DNA of 57,957 nt from Microbacterium resistens NBRC 103078 (GCF_001552355.1 NZ_BCRA01000029.1:1-57957); one strand, 5' to 3'; numbered from the stretch's first letter, positions 8,318 to 16,931 are shown. The notes: generated by a model from the letters alone, not told the origin. Numbers and translations: made by a program.

Positions 8318-9604
8318 ATGACCGACACCTCCCGCACCCCGACCCTTGGCATCGGCATCGTCGGCGCCGGGTTCATCGCCCGCTTCCACGTCCGCTCGTG
8401 GCAGGCGGTTCGCGGGGCCGACATCGTCGCCGTCTCCTCGCGCACGAAGAGCAAGGCCGAGGACCTCGCGCGCTTCGCCGAGTCCCTCGGCGTCGGCGAG
8501 GGCGTTCGCGCCTACGACGACGTGGCCGCCCTCGTCCAGGATCCTCGCGTCGACGCCATCTGGGTGCTCACGCCGAACGAGACCCGGGTCGAGGTGGTCG
8601 AAGCCATCTGCGCCGAGGTCGTCAGCGGCCGGGGGAGTCTGAAGGGCATCGCCGTCGAGAAGCCGCTCGGACGCAACCTCCAGGAGGCGAAGGCGGTGCT
8701 GGCCGCGGTCGAGCGGGCCGGGATCCTGCACGGCTATCTGGAGAACCAGGTGTACGCGCCGCGGCTCACCCGGACCCGGGACCTCGTCTGGGCCCGCGGT
8801 GCGGGGCCGGCCGGGTCGCCCTACCTCGCCCGGTGCCTCGAGGAGCACTCCGGTCCGCACTCCCAGTGGTTCTGGGACAGCGAGCTGCAGGGCGGCGGCG
8901 TGCTGAACGACCTGATGTGCCACTCTGTCGAGGCCGGGCGTTTCCTGCTCACTCCGCCAGGGGTCGATCCCGATGAGTGGCTCGAGCCCGTGTCGGTCAC
9001 CGCCACGATCGCGTCCCTGCGCTGGGGGCGCGACCACTACGCGCATCAGCTCGAGGAGCGCTTCCCCGGTGTGCAGGACTATCGGGACACCCCGTCGGAG
9101 GACTACGCGAACGCGACCTTCGTCTTTCGCAACGGAGACGGTGAACCGGTGATCGTCGAGGCGACGACCTCCTGGGGTTACGTCGGCGCAGGGATGCGGC
9201 TGTCCTTCGAGCTGCTCGGCCCCGAGTACTCGATGTCGGCGAACTCGCTGACCGGCGACGGTCAGGTGTTCCTGTCCCGGGACATCACGCAGGAGGCGGG
9301 CGAGGACATGATCGAGAAGCAGAACGCCGAGCAGGGTCTCATGCCGGTGATCGCCGATGAGCCGGCGTCGTACGGCTACGTCGCGGAGAACACGCATCTC
9401 GTGCGCGCGTTCGCGCGCGGCGAGCAGACGCTGGAGTCTCTGCGCAGCGGCGTCGCCGTCACGGAGCTGCTGATGGCCGCCTATTACGCGGCGGAAACGA
9501 GCACCGTCGTACGCTTCCCCGTGGAGCTCGACGATTACGTACCCGCCGTTGCCCGTCGGGAATGGCGTCCGCGTGCCGCGAAGCACGAGGGCGGGCCGCG
9601 ATGA
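8318..9604 (+). CDS. Gfo/Idh/MocA family oxidoreductase
   Basis: A 428-residue dehydrogenase, longer than the two minus-strand paralogues. It has a Rossmann motif GIVGAGFIA, the catalytic-lysine motif VEKPLG, and a central GGGVLNDLMCHSVEAG segment equivalent to the family's active site. The ATG at 8318 has an AAAAGGAG ribosome site. Its stop overlaps the SIS gene as ATGA. It is the third Gfo/Idh/MocA enzyme in this regulon, so the pathway may use serial oxidation, epimerisation and reduction of one sugar. Confidence 0.87.
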   Translation: MTDTSRTPTLGIGIVGAGFIARFHVRSWQAVRGADIVAVSSRTKSKAEDLARFAESLGVGEGVRAYDDVAALVQDPRVDAIWVLTPNETRVEVVEAICAEVVSGRGSLKGIAVEKPLGRNLQEAKAVLAAVERAGILHGYLENQVYAPRLTRTRDLVWARGAGPAGSPYLARCLEEHSGPHSQWFWDSELQGGGVLNDLMCHSVEAGRFLLTPPGVDPDEWLEPVSVTATIASLRWGRDHYAHQLEERFPGVQDYRDTPSEDYANATFVFRNGDGEPVIVEATTSWGYVGAGMRLSFELLGPEYSMSANSLTGDGQVFLSRDITQEAGEDMIEKQNAEQGLMPVIADEPASYGYVAENTHLVRAFARGEQTLESLRSGVAVTELLMAAYYAAETSTVVRFPVELDDYVPAVARREWRPRAAKHEGGPR

Positions 9605-10596
9605 TCGGTTTCGAGGAAGGACGCACGCGTCAGTTCGACGGACTCGATCTCGTGATCGCCCGCTCGGCCGCGGCCGAGGTGCCGTCGGTGGGTGCGGGAT
9701 CCGCGGTGCTGCTCGCGGGAATCGGCGCGAGCCATGCAGCCCTCGCGACCCCGCTGCAGGTGCTGCGCTCGTCTGGGCTGATGGCGATGCGCAGCGACTG
9801 CTCCGACCTTGGGTGTGTGCCCGAGCGCGGTCCGGATGTGGTGGTGGCGGTGTCGCAGAGCGGGCGGAGCGTCGAGACCGCAGATCTCGCCACTCGGTTC
9901 GCGGCCGCGGGCGTTCCGGTCCTCGCGGTCACGAACGCCGAGGAGAGCCCGCTGACCCACATCGCTCCGCATCGGCTGACCCTCGGCGGTGGGGAGGACA
10001 GCCGAGTCTCCACCGTGGGGTTCGTGACGACGTTCGTGGCCCTGTCCCTGCTCGCGGAGAAGTGGGCGGGGGTCGTGCCGGAGATCTCCTGGCGCCGTAT
10101 ACCGGAGATCGCGGCGGCGGCGTCCGCGCAGGCGCGTCCGATCCTGCAGGCCTTCGCGGCGGGGCACCTGGCCGCAGGGTCCGCGGATGTCACGGCGTCT
10201 GCGGAGGACATGACCGCGGCCGAGGCGTTCGCGCTGCTGCTGCGTGAAGGCCCGCTGGTGTCGAGCACAGCGTTCGGTACGAGGGCGTACCTCCACGGAC
10301 CGATGGACATCGCCGGCGGAGCGGTGTCGCATGTCCTGCTGGGCGACGCGCGGGAGGCTCAGCTCGCCGTTCAGTTGCGCGAGCGGACCGAGGCCACGCT
10401 GCTGTTGACCACGCGGACGTCTGCGGATGCGGAGGCCGGTCCCGTCGTCCGGGTCCCCGGCGGCCTCACGCCATGCCAGCGCGCGCTCGTGGAGGTGTGC
10501 GTCCTCCAGGAGCTGTTGTCCCTGACGGCGTCGGCGCGCGGAACGTCGGTCGACGCGCCCGTCTTCGTTCGGCAGGACACCAAGCTCATCGCCTGA
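9601..10596 (+). CDS. SIS domain sugar isomerase/deaminase-like protein
   Basis: A 331-residue protein with two SIS-like halves, as in the isomerase part of GlmS and in AgaS/FrlB deaminases. The phosphosugar-binding signature VVVAVSQSGRSVETADLA lies near residue 80, followed by VPVLAVTNAEESPL and a GGEDSRVSTVGFVTTF segment. It is the last gene of the importer operon, coupled by ATGA. With the kinase on the other strand it suggests phosphorylation followed by isomerisation or deamination of an amino sugar. Confidence 0.8.
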   Translation: MIGFEEGRTRQFDGLDLVIARSAAAEVPSVGAGSAVLLAGIGASHAALATPLQVLRSSGLMAMRSDCSDLGCVPERGPDVVVAVSQSGRSVETADLATRFAAAGVPVLAVTNAEESPLTHIAPHRLTLGGGEDSRVSTVGFVTTFVALSLLAEKWAGVVPEISWRRIPEIAAAASAQARPILQAFAAGHLAAGSADVTASAEDMTAAEAFALLLREGPLVSSTAFGTRAYLHGPMDIAGGAVSHVLLGDAREAQLAVQLRERTEATLLLTTRTSADAEAGPVVRVPGGLTPCQRALVEVCVLQELLSLTASARGTSVDAPVFVRQDTKLIA

Positions 10597-10607
10597 GGCG
10601 GGGCGGC

Positions 10608-10625
10608 GTACTCCGCGGGGAGTAC
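10608..10625. promoter_or_regulatory. perfect palindrome GTACTCCGCGGGGAGTAC upstream of the kinase/regulator pair
   Basis: Seven-base arms GTACTCC and GGAGTAC around GCGG, 57 bases before the histidine kinase start. A related copy lies after the response-regulator gene at 12560-12577. This is a good candidate for the binding site of the LuxR-type response regulator encoded here. Confidence 0.5.
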
Positions 10626-10682
10626 GGTCCCGGGCTCCCGCGGAGGGATCCGGTGCGAGGAGGGCGGGAATAGCATCGGAGG

Positions 10683-11876
10683 ATGTCGGATCCGCAGCGT
10701 CACCGCGTCGACGCGGGGGAGCCGTGGGGACCGCCGTGGAACCGGTCGCCCCGGTTCCGCCTGATCGCGCCGGTGGCGCTGAGCCTGTTCGTGCAGCTGC
10801 CCGCCGCGATCTGGACGACGGTGCGCCTGGGCGTGACGGATCCCCTGTGGCCGTCCGTCCTGCACGTCGTGCTGGCGGTCGCCGGACCGCTGACGCTGCT
10901 CGCCGCGCGGCGGCTGCCCGGGCCGGTCGTGGCCGTCGTCGCCGGGCTCGCCCTCGCGGACGTCCTGACGACCCCGGTCCCCGGCCCGCCGTACCTCGCG
11001 CTCGGGTTCGCGGTGGTGGGGGCGGTCGCCCGCGGGGCCGTCGTCTGGGCGGCCGTGTCCGTGGGCGTCGGGTGGGCGTCCGCGATCCTCGCCGGGCTCG
11101 CCATCGGGCGCACCTGGTTCCCGGGCGTCATCGTCGCGGCGACCGTGGCGCTCGGGCTGTGCTTCGGGGTCGGTGCCTTCCTGCGCACGCGCGGCGAACG
11201 CCGGGCCGCGATGAGGGCCGAGGCCGTGCGGCGGCAGCAGAGCGCCGAGGAGCGGGAACGCGTCCGGATCGCGCGGGAGCTCCACGACGTCCTCGGCCAT
11301 GCGCTGTCGCAGATGAACGTACAGGCGGGAGTGGGCCTGCACCTGTTCGACACCGATCCGGAGCAGGCGCGCAGCGCCCTGGCGAACGTCAAGGAGACGT
11401 CGAAGCTCGCGCTCGAAGAGGTGCGCGGCGTGCTGGGCGTCCTCCGCGACGGTGACGCTCCGCTGGTCCCGCAGGCCGAGCTCGCGGAGATCGCGCGTCT
11501 CGTCACCGGGCTGAAGGCCCCGGAGGTCGACATCGTGCTGGACGACCGGTTGGCCGGCCGAGCGCCGAGCCGGGCGACCCAGTTCGCGGGCTTCCGGATC
11601 GCGCAGGAGGCACTGACGAACGCCGTCCGGCACGCCGACGCGTCCCGCATCCGGGTGACACTGGAGCGGCGCGAGGACCCGGATCCGGTCCTGGTCGTGA
11701 CCGTCGCGGACGACGGGCGCGGATTCGGCGGGGCCGAGCCGCGGGTCGCCGGGCACGGGGGCGTGCTCGGGATGCGGGAGCGGGCGGCGCTGCTGGGCGG
11801 GCGCATCGCGTTCGCCGATGCACCCGGCGGCGGGGCCGTCGTGACGGCGACGCTGCCGTGGGGGAGGGCGACGTGA
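10683..11876 (+). CDS. NarL-type sensor histidine kinase (HisKA_3)
   Basis: A 397-residue membrane sensor. The N-terminal half has about five hydrophobic segments (residues 20-160). The HisKA_3 dimerisation domain follows, with ERVRIARELHDVLGH and phospho-accepting histidine about residue 201. The C-terminal ATPase domain has the N box ALTNAVRHA, the G1 motif DDGRGF, and HGGVLGMRERAALLGG. It has no separate periplasmic sensor domain, so it probably senses within the membrane. The response regulator follows after 10 bases. The ATG lies right against GGAGG, so the message may be leaderless or use the weaker GAGGAGG further upstream. Confidence 0.92.
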   Translation: MSDPQRHRVDAGEPWGPPWNRSPRFRLIAPVALSLFVQLPAAIWTTVRLGVTDPLWPSVLHVVLAVAGPLTLLAARRLPGPVVAVVAGLALADVLTTPVPGPPYLALGFAVVGAVARGAVVWAAVSVGVGWASAILAGLAIGRTWFPGVIVAATVALGLCFGVGAFLRTRGERRAAMRAEAVRRQQSAEERERVRIARELHDVLGHALSQMNVQAGVGLHLFDTDPEQARSALANVKETSKLALEEVRGVLGVLRDGDAPLVPQAELAEIARLVTGLKAPEVDIVLDDRLAGRAPSRATQFAGFRIAQEALTNAVRHADASRIRVTLERREDPDPVLVVTVADDGRGFGGAEPRVAGHGGVLGMRERAALLGGRIAFADAPGGGAVVTATLPWGRAT

Positions 11877-11886
11877 GGAGGGGATC

Positions 11887-12549
11887 GTGATCCGGGTGGC
11901 GCTCGCCGACGATCAGCTGCTGGTCCGCGCGGGGTTCCGGGCGCTGCTCGACGCGGAGGACGGCATCGAGGTCGTCGCGGAGGCGGCCGGCGGGCGCGAG
12001 CTGTTGGCCGCGATCCGCGACGTCCCTGTCGACGTGGTGCTCATGGACATCCGGATGCCGGAGGGGGACGGACTCTGGGCCACCGAGGAGATCGCCGCGG
12101 ACCCGCGTCTGTCCGGGGTCCACGTCGTGATCGTGACGACCTTCGAGCTCGACGAATACGTGGCGCGAGCCGTCCGTGCCGGGGCGGCGGGGTTCCTGGT
12201 GAAGGACACCGAGCCGGCCGACCTCGTGCGCGCGGTGCGCGCGGTCGCCGACGGCGATGCCCTGCTGTCCCCCGGCGTCACCCGGAAGCTGCTCGACCGC
12301 CTCGCCGTCGGGCTCCGCGAGGCGCCGGACACCGCCGCGCTGGCGGGGATCACCGAGCGGGAGCGGGAGGTGCTGCGGCTGGTCGGGATGGGACTGACGA
12401 ACGACGAGATCGCGGCGCGGCTCTTTCTCAGCCCCCTGACCGCGAAGACGCACGTCTCCCGGATCATGTCGAAGCTGCATGCGCGGGACCGGGTCCACCT
12501 CGTGGTGACCGCCTACGAGACGGGCCTGGTCGCTCCGGGCTGGCAGTAG
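11887..12549 (+). CDS. NarL/LuxR-type response regulator
   Basis: A 220-residue regulator: receiver domain (1-120) with acidic pair near residues 8-9, phospho-acceptor Asp54 (VVLMDIRMPEG), a conserved Thr (VTTF) and Lys (VKDTE), then a LuxR helix-turn-helix (about 155-210, TEREREVLRLVGMGLTNDEIA). The GTG start follows GAGGAGGGG. It is the partner of the kinase just upstream. Two related GTACTCC palindromes flank the pair and are likely targets. Confidence 0.93.
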   Translation: MIRVALADDQLLVRAGFRALLDAEDGIEVVAEAAGGRELLAAIRDVPVDVVLMDIRMPEGDGLWATEEIAADPRLSGVHVVIVTTFELDEYVARAVRAGAAGFLVKDTEPADLVRAVRAVADGDALLSPGVTRKLLDRLAVGLREAPDTAALAGITEREREVLRLVGMGLTNDEIAARLFLSPLTAKTHVSRIMSKLHARDRVHLVVTAYETGLVAPGWQ

Positions 12550-12559
12550 GCGCCCCGTC

Positions 12560-12577
12560 GTACTCCCGGAGGAGCAG
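12560..12577. promoter_or_regulatory. imperfect copy of the GTACTCC palindrome before the SHOCT gene
   Basis: GTACTCC-CGGA-GGAGCAG has the same arm length and 4-base spacer as the perfect palindrome at 10608-10625, with five of seven bases kept in the right arm. It lies about 90 bases upstream of the SHOCT membrane protein, which would place that gene in the two-component regulon. Confidence 0.4.
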
Positions 12578-12666
12578 CGAGGATCGCTCCCCCGGCCGGA
12601 TTCGGATCACGTCCTCGGTCGCGAGTCTGGACCCATCGGCCGAGACGCGGCCGATCGGATCGAAGG

Positions 12667-12993
12667 ATGGGCATCATGCTCGCAACACCCGCGGTCGTCG
12701 CCGCACACGCCGGAACCTGGGGCGTCGCCCCGTTCTGGCCGTTCTTCCTCATCGGCCCGGTGATGTTCCTCATCATCGTCGGGCTCCTCATCGCACTGAT
12801 CGTCCGTCGCCGGAGGTTCGGCGGGCCCTGGGGCCCCGGTCCCTGGGCGACGCCGGACGGCGGGCGTGCGCCCTGGGCCGCGCCGGGTCGCACGGCGGAG
12901 CAGATCCTCGCCGATCGCTTCGCGAAGGGCGAGGTCGACGAGACGGAGTACCGCGCGCGCCTGGAGGTGCTGCGCGCCCACAGGCCCGAATGA
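12667..12993 (+). CDS. SHOCT domain membrane protein
   Basis: A 108-residue protein with one transmembrane helix (about residues 24-47, FFLIGPVMFLIIVGLLIALIV), a basic RRRR stop, a Gly/Pro/Trp-rich linker and a C-terminal SHOCT motif (AEQILADRFAKGEVDETEYRARLEVL). SHOCT modules occur at the ends of many membrane proteins and probably mediate oligomerisation. Its place just after the two-component pair, with a matching palindrome, suggests it is an output or accessory of that system. Confidence 0.85.
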   Translation: MGIMLATPAVVAAHAGTWGVAPFWPFFLIGPVMFLIIVGLLIALIVRRRRFGGPWGPGPWATPDGGRAPWAAPGRTAEQILADRFAKGEVDETEYRARLEVLRAHRPE

Positions 12994-13005
12994 GGACGGG
13001 CGGCC

Positions 13006-13038
13006 GAGTCGGCCGGGCGGCTCCCGCCCGGCCGACTC
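13006..13038. terminator. 15-bp perfect hairpin, bidirectional terminator
   Basis: GAGTCGGCCGGGCGG at 13006-13020 pairs with 13024-13038 around a three-base loop. It lies between the convergent SHOCT and MarR genes and overlaps the last base of the MarR coding sequence. Confidence 0.75.
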
Positions 13039-13483
13039 AGACCGCGACGGGAGCGGCCTGGAGCGCGTGGACGACCGGGGCGAGCTCGGGCTGCTCGATC
13101 GCGTCGCCGAGGACGCGCTCGAGTGCCTCGTCGTGGATCGGGCGGGCCTGGTCGTAGAGCGCTCGTCCTGCCGGGGTGAGCTCCGTGTAGATCCCGCGGC
13201 GGTCGTCCGCGCAGAGGATGCGGGTGAGGAGGCCGCGATCCTCGAGCCGGGTGACGAGGCGGGTGGTCGCGCTCGGACTCAGCGCGGCGGCCCGGGCGAG
13301 CTGTTGCATGCGCATGTGCCAGCCGTCCTGGCGGCTGAGCGCGTCCAGCACCGTGTACTCGACGACCGAGAGGGAGACGGCGGACAGCGCGCGCTCCAGT
13401 TCGGCGTCGATGAGGTTGTGAAGGGCGGCGAGGGTGCGCCAGCCCCGGGCGCGGATCTCGACCGCGTCGTCTGCGATGCCCAT
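13037..13483 (-). CDS. MarR family transcriptional regulator
   Basis: A 148-residue winged-helix regulator. LARAAALSPSATTRLVTRLEDRGLLTR forms the recognition helix and start of the wing, with DDRRGIYTELTPAGRALYDQ as the wing and following helix; this matches MarR/OhrR proteins. It is divergent from an MFS exporter and an aldo/keto reductase. MarR proteins of this arrangement usually repress the exporter until a phenolic or electrophilic ligand binds. No redox cysteine pair of the OhrR type is evident. Confidence 0.9.
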   Translation of the reverse strand: MGIADDAVEIRARGWRTLAALHNLIDAELERALSAVSLSVVEYTVLDALSRQDGWHMRMQQLARAAALSPSATTRLVTRLEDRGLLTRILCADDRRGIYTELTPAGRALYDQARPIHDEALERVLGDAIEQPELAPVVHALQAAPVAV

Positions 13484-13551
13484 GGCTCCTCCTGTGCTCC
13501 TCGGCGTGGCCGCCCGCGGGATCCGTCAAAAGTCGTTGCTTGCGCCGATTA

Positions 13552-13585
13552 ATTGCGTGTGCAATCATTGCTTCTCGGACGCAAT
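13552..13585. promoter_or_regulatory. nested ATTGC/GCAAT repeats, candidate MarR operator
   Basis: ATTGC-GTGT-GCAAT at 13552-13565 is immediately followed by a second ATTGC (13567-13571) and a second GCAAT (13581-13585). The cluster sits midway between the MarR and MFS starts, in an AT-richer patch, as expected for a shared operator. Confidence 0.5.
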
Positions 13586-13644
13586 ATCCCGCGTCTGCAA
13601 CTACTTTAGCAGGGCCCCTCCGCAGGGTCCACAGGAGCGATCAC

Positions 13645-14835
13645 ATGCCACTCGGACTCGTCGCGCTCGCCATCGGAGCGTTCGGCATCGGACTCACGGA
13701 GTTCGTCATCATGGGGCTGCTGCCCGACGTCGCCCGCGACTTCGCGGTCAGCGAGGCGACGGCGGGCTGGCTCATCTCGGGATACGCGCTGAGCGTCGTG
13801 GTCGGTGCGCTGGGACTCACCGCCGCCACGACGCGGCTGCCGCGCAAGCCCGTCCTCCTGGGGCTCGTCGTACTGTTCATCGTCGGCAACGCGCTCACCG
13901 CCGTCGCCCCGGACTACGGTCTGGCGATGGCGGGGCGCATCATCGCGGCCCTCTGCCACGGGGCCTTCTTCGGGATCGGCGCGGTCGTCGCGGCCGAGCT
14001 CGTCGAGCCGGCCAGGAAGGGGCGCGCGATCGCCCTCATGTTCACCGGGCTGACCGCCGCCAACGTCCTGGGCGTGCCGTTCGGCACGTTCCTCGGCCAG
14101 CAGCTCGGGTGGCGCTCCACGTTCTGGGCGATCGCCGCCATCGGCGTCGTCGCGTTCCTCGGCATCGCGCTGCTCGTGCCGGCGCCGCGCGAGCCGGCCG
14201 CGCCCGTGAGCCTGCGCGGCGAGCTGAGGGCCTTCCGGTCGGCGCAGGTCTGGCTGTCGCTCGGGGTGACCGTCCTCGCCTACGGCGGCATGTTCGGCGC
14301 CTTCACGTACATCGCGTACACGCTGACCGAGGTCTCCGGATTCGCGAGCGCCGCCGTCCCGTGGCTGCTCGTGCTGTTCGGGCTCGGCCTGGTCGTGGGC
14401 AACGCCGTGGGCGGACGCCTCGCCGACCGGTCGATCGATGGCACGCTCCTGGCGTTCATCGCGCTCCTCGTGGTCGTCCTCGCGGCGTTCGGCGCCCTCG
14501 CCGGCTCGCAGCCGGCGACCATCGTGATCCTCGTGCTCATGGGCGGGTTCGGCTTCGGCACCGTCCCCGGTCTGCAGAGCCGGATCATGACCTACGCCGG
14601 CGGCGCGCCCACGCTCGCATCCGGGGCGAACATCGGCGCCTTCAACGTCGGGAACGCCCTCGGCGCCTGGGCCGGCGGCGTCGGCATCGCGGCCGGTCTC
14701 GGTTACACCTCCCCGATCTGGATCGGCGCGGCCATCACGGCGTCCTCGCTGGTCCTGATGACGATCGCCGCCGTCCTGGCGCGCCGCGTCGTCGCCCCCG
14801 CCGCCACCGGTCCGCTCCCCGCGGCCGCGCACTGA
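13645..14835 (+). CDS. MFS transporter (DHA1, AraJ/Cmx-like)
   Basis: A 396-residue protein with about 12 transmembrane helices. The start LALAIGAFGIGLTEFVIMGLLPDVARDF and the following SGYALSVVVGAL are typical of the DHA1 drug/arabinose efflux group. The ATG at 13645 follows ACAGGAG; an in-frame ATG upstream at 13540 would lie within the operator region and was rejected. It probably exports a small toxic molecule under MarR control. Confidence 0.88.
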   Translation: MPLGLVALAIGAFGIGLTEFVIMGLLPDVARDFAVSEATAGWLISGYALSVVVGALGLTAATTRLPRKPVLLGLVVLFIVGNALTAVAPDYGLAMAGRIIAALCHGAFFGIGAVVAAELVEPARKGRAIALMFTGLTAANVLGVPFGTFLGQQLGWRSTFWAIAAIGVVAFLGIALLVPAPREPAAPVSLRGELRAFRSAQVWLSLGVTVLAYGGMFGAFTYIAYTLTEVSGFASAAVPWLLVLFGLGLVVGNAVGGRLADRSIDGTLLAFIALLVVVLAAFGALAGSQPATIVILVLMGGFGFGTVPGLQSRIMTYAGGAPTLASGANIGAFNVGNALGAWAGGVGIAAGLGYTSPIWIGAAITASSLVLMTIAAVLARRVVAPAATGPLPAAAH

Positions 14836-14872
14836 TCCTCCCTTCCCCCCGAACTCTCACAAGGAGACCGTC

Positions 14873-15706
14873 ATGACCACCCTCACCATCCCCACCGTCG
14901 CGCTGAACAACGGCGTCCGGATGCCGCAGCTCGGATTCGGCGTGTTCCAGGTGCCGGACGACGAGACCGCCGCCGCCGTCGAGACCGCGCTCGCCGCCGG
15001 GTACCGCAGCATCGACACGGCCGCGGTCTACGGCAACGAGGCCGGCGTGGGCCGCGCGCTCGCCGCGTCCGGGCTGCCCCGCGACGAGCTGTTCGTCACC
15101 TCCAAGGTGTGGATCAGCGACCACGGCTACGACGCGACGCTCCGCGCCTACGACGCGGCGCTCGACCGTCTCGGGCTGGACCGGCTCGACCTGTTCCTCA
15201 TCCACTGGCCGGCCCCGGCGAGGGGGACCTACCCGGAGACGTGGCGGGCGCTGGAGCGGCTGTACGCGGACGGGCGGGTGCGCGCCATCGGCGTGTCGAA
15301 CTTCGAGCCCGCGCACCTGGACCGGATCGCCGCGGAGGCGGGGATCGTGCCGGCCGTGAACCAGGTCGAACTGCACCCCGCGCTGCAGAACCGCGCCGTC
15401 GTCGCGGCGAACACGGCGCGCGGGATCGTGACGGAGGCGTGGAGCCCGCTGGCCCAGGGGGCGGTGCTCCGCGAGCGCGCGATCGTCGAGATCGCCGAAC
15501 GCCACGGCAAGACGCCGGCGCAGGTGGTGCTGCGGTGGCACCTTCAGCAGGGGCGCGTGGTGATCCCGAAGTCGGTCACCCCCGCGCGCATCGCGGAGAA
15601 CCTCGACGTGTTCGACGGGGACCTGTCGGCCGAGGAGCTCGCGGCGATCGACGCTCTCGAGCGCGACGGACGCACGGGCCCGCACCCGGATCGCTTCGAG
15701 GGCTGA
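14873..15706 (+). CDS. aldo/keto reductase
   Basis: A 277-residue (beta/alpha)8 barrel reductase of the 2,5-diketo-gluconate reductase group. The catalytic tetrad is complete: Asp48 (SIDTAAVYGNE), Tyr53, Lys78 (VTSKVW) and His111 (LIHWP). The NADPH-binding segment is near IPKSVTPARIAENL. It starts 38 bases after the MFS stop with an AAGGAG site, so it is probably co-transcribed with the exporter and reduces reactive carbonyl compounds as part of the same stress response. Confidence 0.92.
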   Translation: MTTLTIPTVALNNGVRMPQLGFGVFQVPDDETAAAVETALAAGYRSIDTAAVYGNEAGVGRALAASGLPRDELFVTSKVWISDHGYDATLRAYDAALDRLGLDRLDLFLIHWPAPARGTYPETWRALERLYADGRVRAIGVSNFEPAHLDRIAAEAGIVPAVNQVELHPALQNRAVVAANTARGIVTEAWSPLAQGAVLRERAIVEIAERHGKTPAQVVLRWHLQQGRVVIPKSVTPARIAENLDVFDGDLSAEELAAIDALERDGRTGPHPDRFEG

Positions 15707-15722
15707 GCGGGCGCACGGCCGC

Positions 15723-15759
15723 GTCGTCCGGTACATACCGCCGCGGTCGTCCGGTATAT
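15723..15759. repeat. two direct repeats GTCGTCCGGTAYAT
   Basis: Copies start at 15723 and 15746, 23 bases apart, between the reductase stop and the lipid-kinase gene. The first contains a small inverted repeat (CGGT-ACAT-ACCG). The function is unknown; tandem regulator half-sites are possible. Confidence 0.35.
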
Positions 15760-15848
15760 CTCGTGCTCCCGCGAGCGGTCCGAGCGGACGGCGGGGCAGA
15801 ATGGGCGGGCGAGAGGTGAACCGTCCCGTTCCGAGGAAAGGCGCGCAC

Positions 15849-16832
15849 ATGACCACGAAGCACATCGGCATCGTCTGGAACCCGTCGAAGACCGATCGGG
15901 AGACGCTGGAATCGGCCCTCGAGACCGCACTCGGCGGTGCGGAGGGCGTCTCGGTCAGCTGGCACGAGACCGCGGAGGACGACCCCGGCCGCGCCGCGGC
16001 CCAGGCGGCCCTCGACGCCGGAGCCGACGTGGTGGCGGCGGCCGGCGGCGACGGCACGGTGCGCGCGGTGGCCGAGCAGCTGGCGGACGCGGAGACCGAG
16101 GCGGACCTCGCCGTGATCCCCCTCGGCACCGGGAACCTGCTCGCGCGCAACCTCGGCGTCCCCCTGAACGACCTGCCGGGCGCGTTCGGCCGTGCGCTGA
16201 CGGGCGACGCACAGGCGATCGACGTCGGCTGGGCCGAGGTCGTCTTCGCCCCGGGCGAGGTGCCCGAGGAGGACCCCGAGCCGGAGGGCGAGTCGGGGCG
16301 CTACGCCTTCGCCGTCATGGCTGGATTCGGGATCGACGCGCACATGATCACGGAGACCGACGACGACCTCAAGGACAAGGCCGGCTGGCTCGCGTACGTG
16401 GAGTCGCTCGGCCGTGCGGTGGCCGCGAGCGAGGTCATCGACCTCCGCGTGGCGATGGACGACGCGGATCCGGTGGAGGAGAAGGCCCACACGTTCATCG
16501 TCGGCAACTGCGGGACCCTGCAGGGCGGCATCACCCTCCTGCCCGACGCGGACCCCTCCGACGGGCAGCTCGACCTCCTGGCGCTGAACGCCGACGGCAT
16601 CGCCGGGTGGATGGACACGCTGCGCACCATGGTGTGGGACAACGGGCTCAAGCGCCTGCTGTCCGGGGGAGAGGAGCGTGCGGCCAGCAGCGACAGCATG
16701 GTGCACCGCCGGCTCACCTCGGCGGTCGTGGAGCTGGACGAGCCGCGCGTGTTCGAGATCGACGGCGACGACATCGGCGAGGTGACGCGCATCGCGATCA
16801 CCGTGCAGCCCGCCGCGATCCGCGTCCGCTGA
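15849..16832 (+). CDS. diacylglycerol kinase-catalytic-domain protein (YegS/LCB5-like)
   Basis: A 327-residue lipid-kinase-like protein. The nucleotide motif AAGGDGTVRAVAEQL near residue 60 and IPLGTGNLLARNL near 90 are the family signatures. The C-terminal beta-sandwich region contains FIVGNCGTLQGGITLLPDADPSDGQLDL. Such enzymes phosphorylate diacylglycerol or related lipids at the membrane. It has an acidic insertion (about residues 139-150, EEDPEPEGE) not typical of the core. It appears to be monocistronic. Confidence 0.88.
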   Translation: MTTKHIGIVWNPSKTDRETLESALETALGGAEGVSVSWHETAEDDPGRAAAQAALDAGADVVAAAGGDGTVRAVAEQLADAETEADLAVIPLGTGNLLARNLGVPLNDLPGAFGRALTGDAQAIDVGWAEVVFAPGEVPEEDPEPEGESGRYAFAVMAGFGIDAHMITETDDDLKDKAGWLAYVESLGRAVAASEVIDLRVAMDDADPVEEKAHTFIVGNCGTLQGGITLLPDADPSDGQLDLLALNADGIAGWMDTLRTMVWDNGLKRLLSGGEERAASSDSMVHRRLTSAVVELDEPRVFEIDGDDIGEVTRIAITVQPAAIRVR

Positions 16833-16853
16833 CGCCGGGCGCGCTGCCGGGCG

Positions 16854-16931
16854 CGAAACCCCCTTCCCCCGCCGAGACCCCCTCCCCGATACGTATCTGG
16901 GAGGGGGTCTCGGCGCGCGGAGGGGGTTTCG
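16854..16931. repeat. nested inverted repeat around GATACGTATC
   Basis: The inner arms GCCGAGACCCCCTCCC (16871-16886) and 16899-16914 pair perfectly over 16 bases around a loop that is itself palindromic (GATACGTATC, 16888-16897). Outer arms CGAAACCCCC (16854-16863) and GGGGGTTTCG (16922-16931) also pair. More half-modules ending GGGGGTCTCGG follow to about 16970. It could terminate the preceding gene, but the layered modules look more like a mobile intergenic repeat. Confidence 0.6.
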
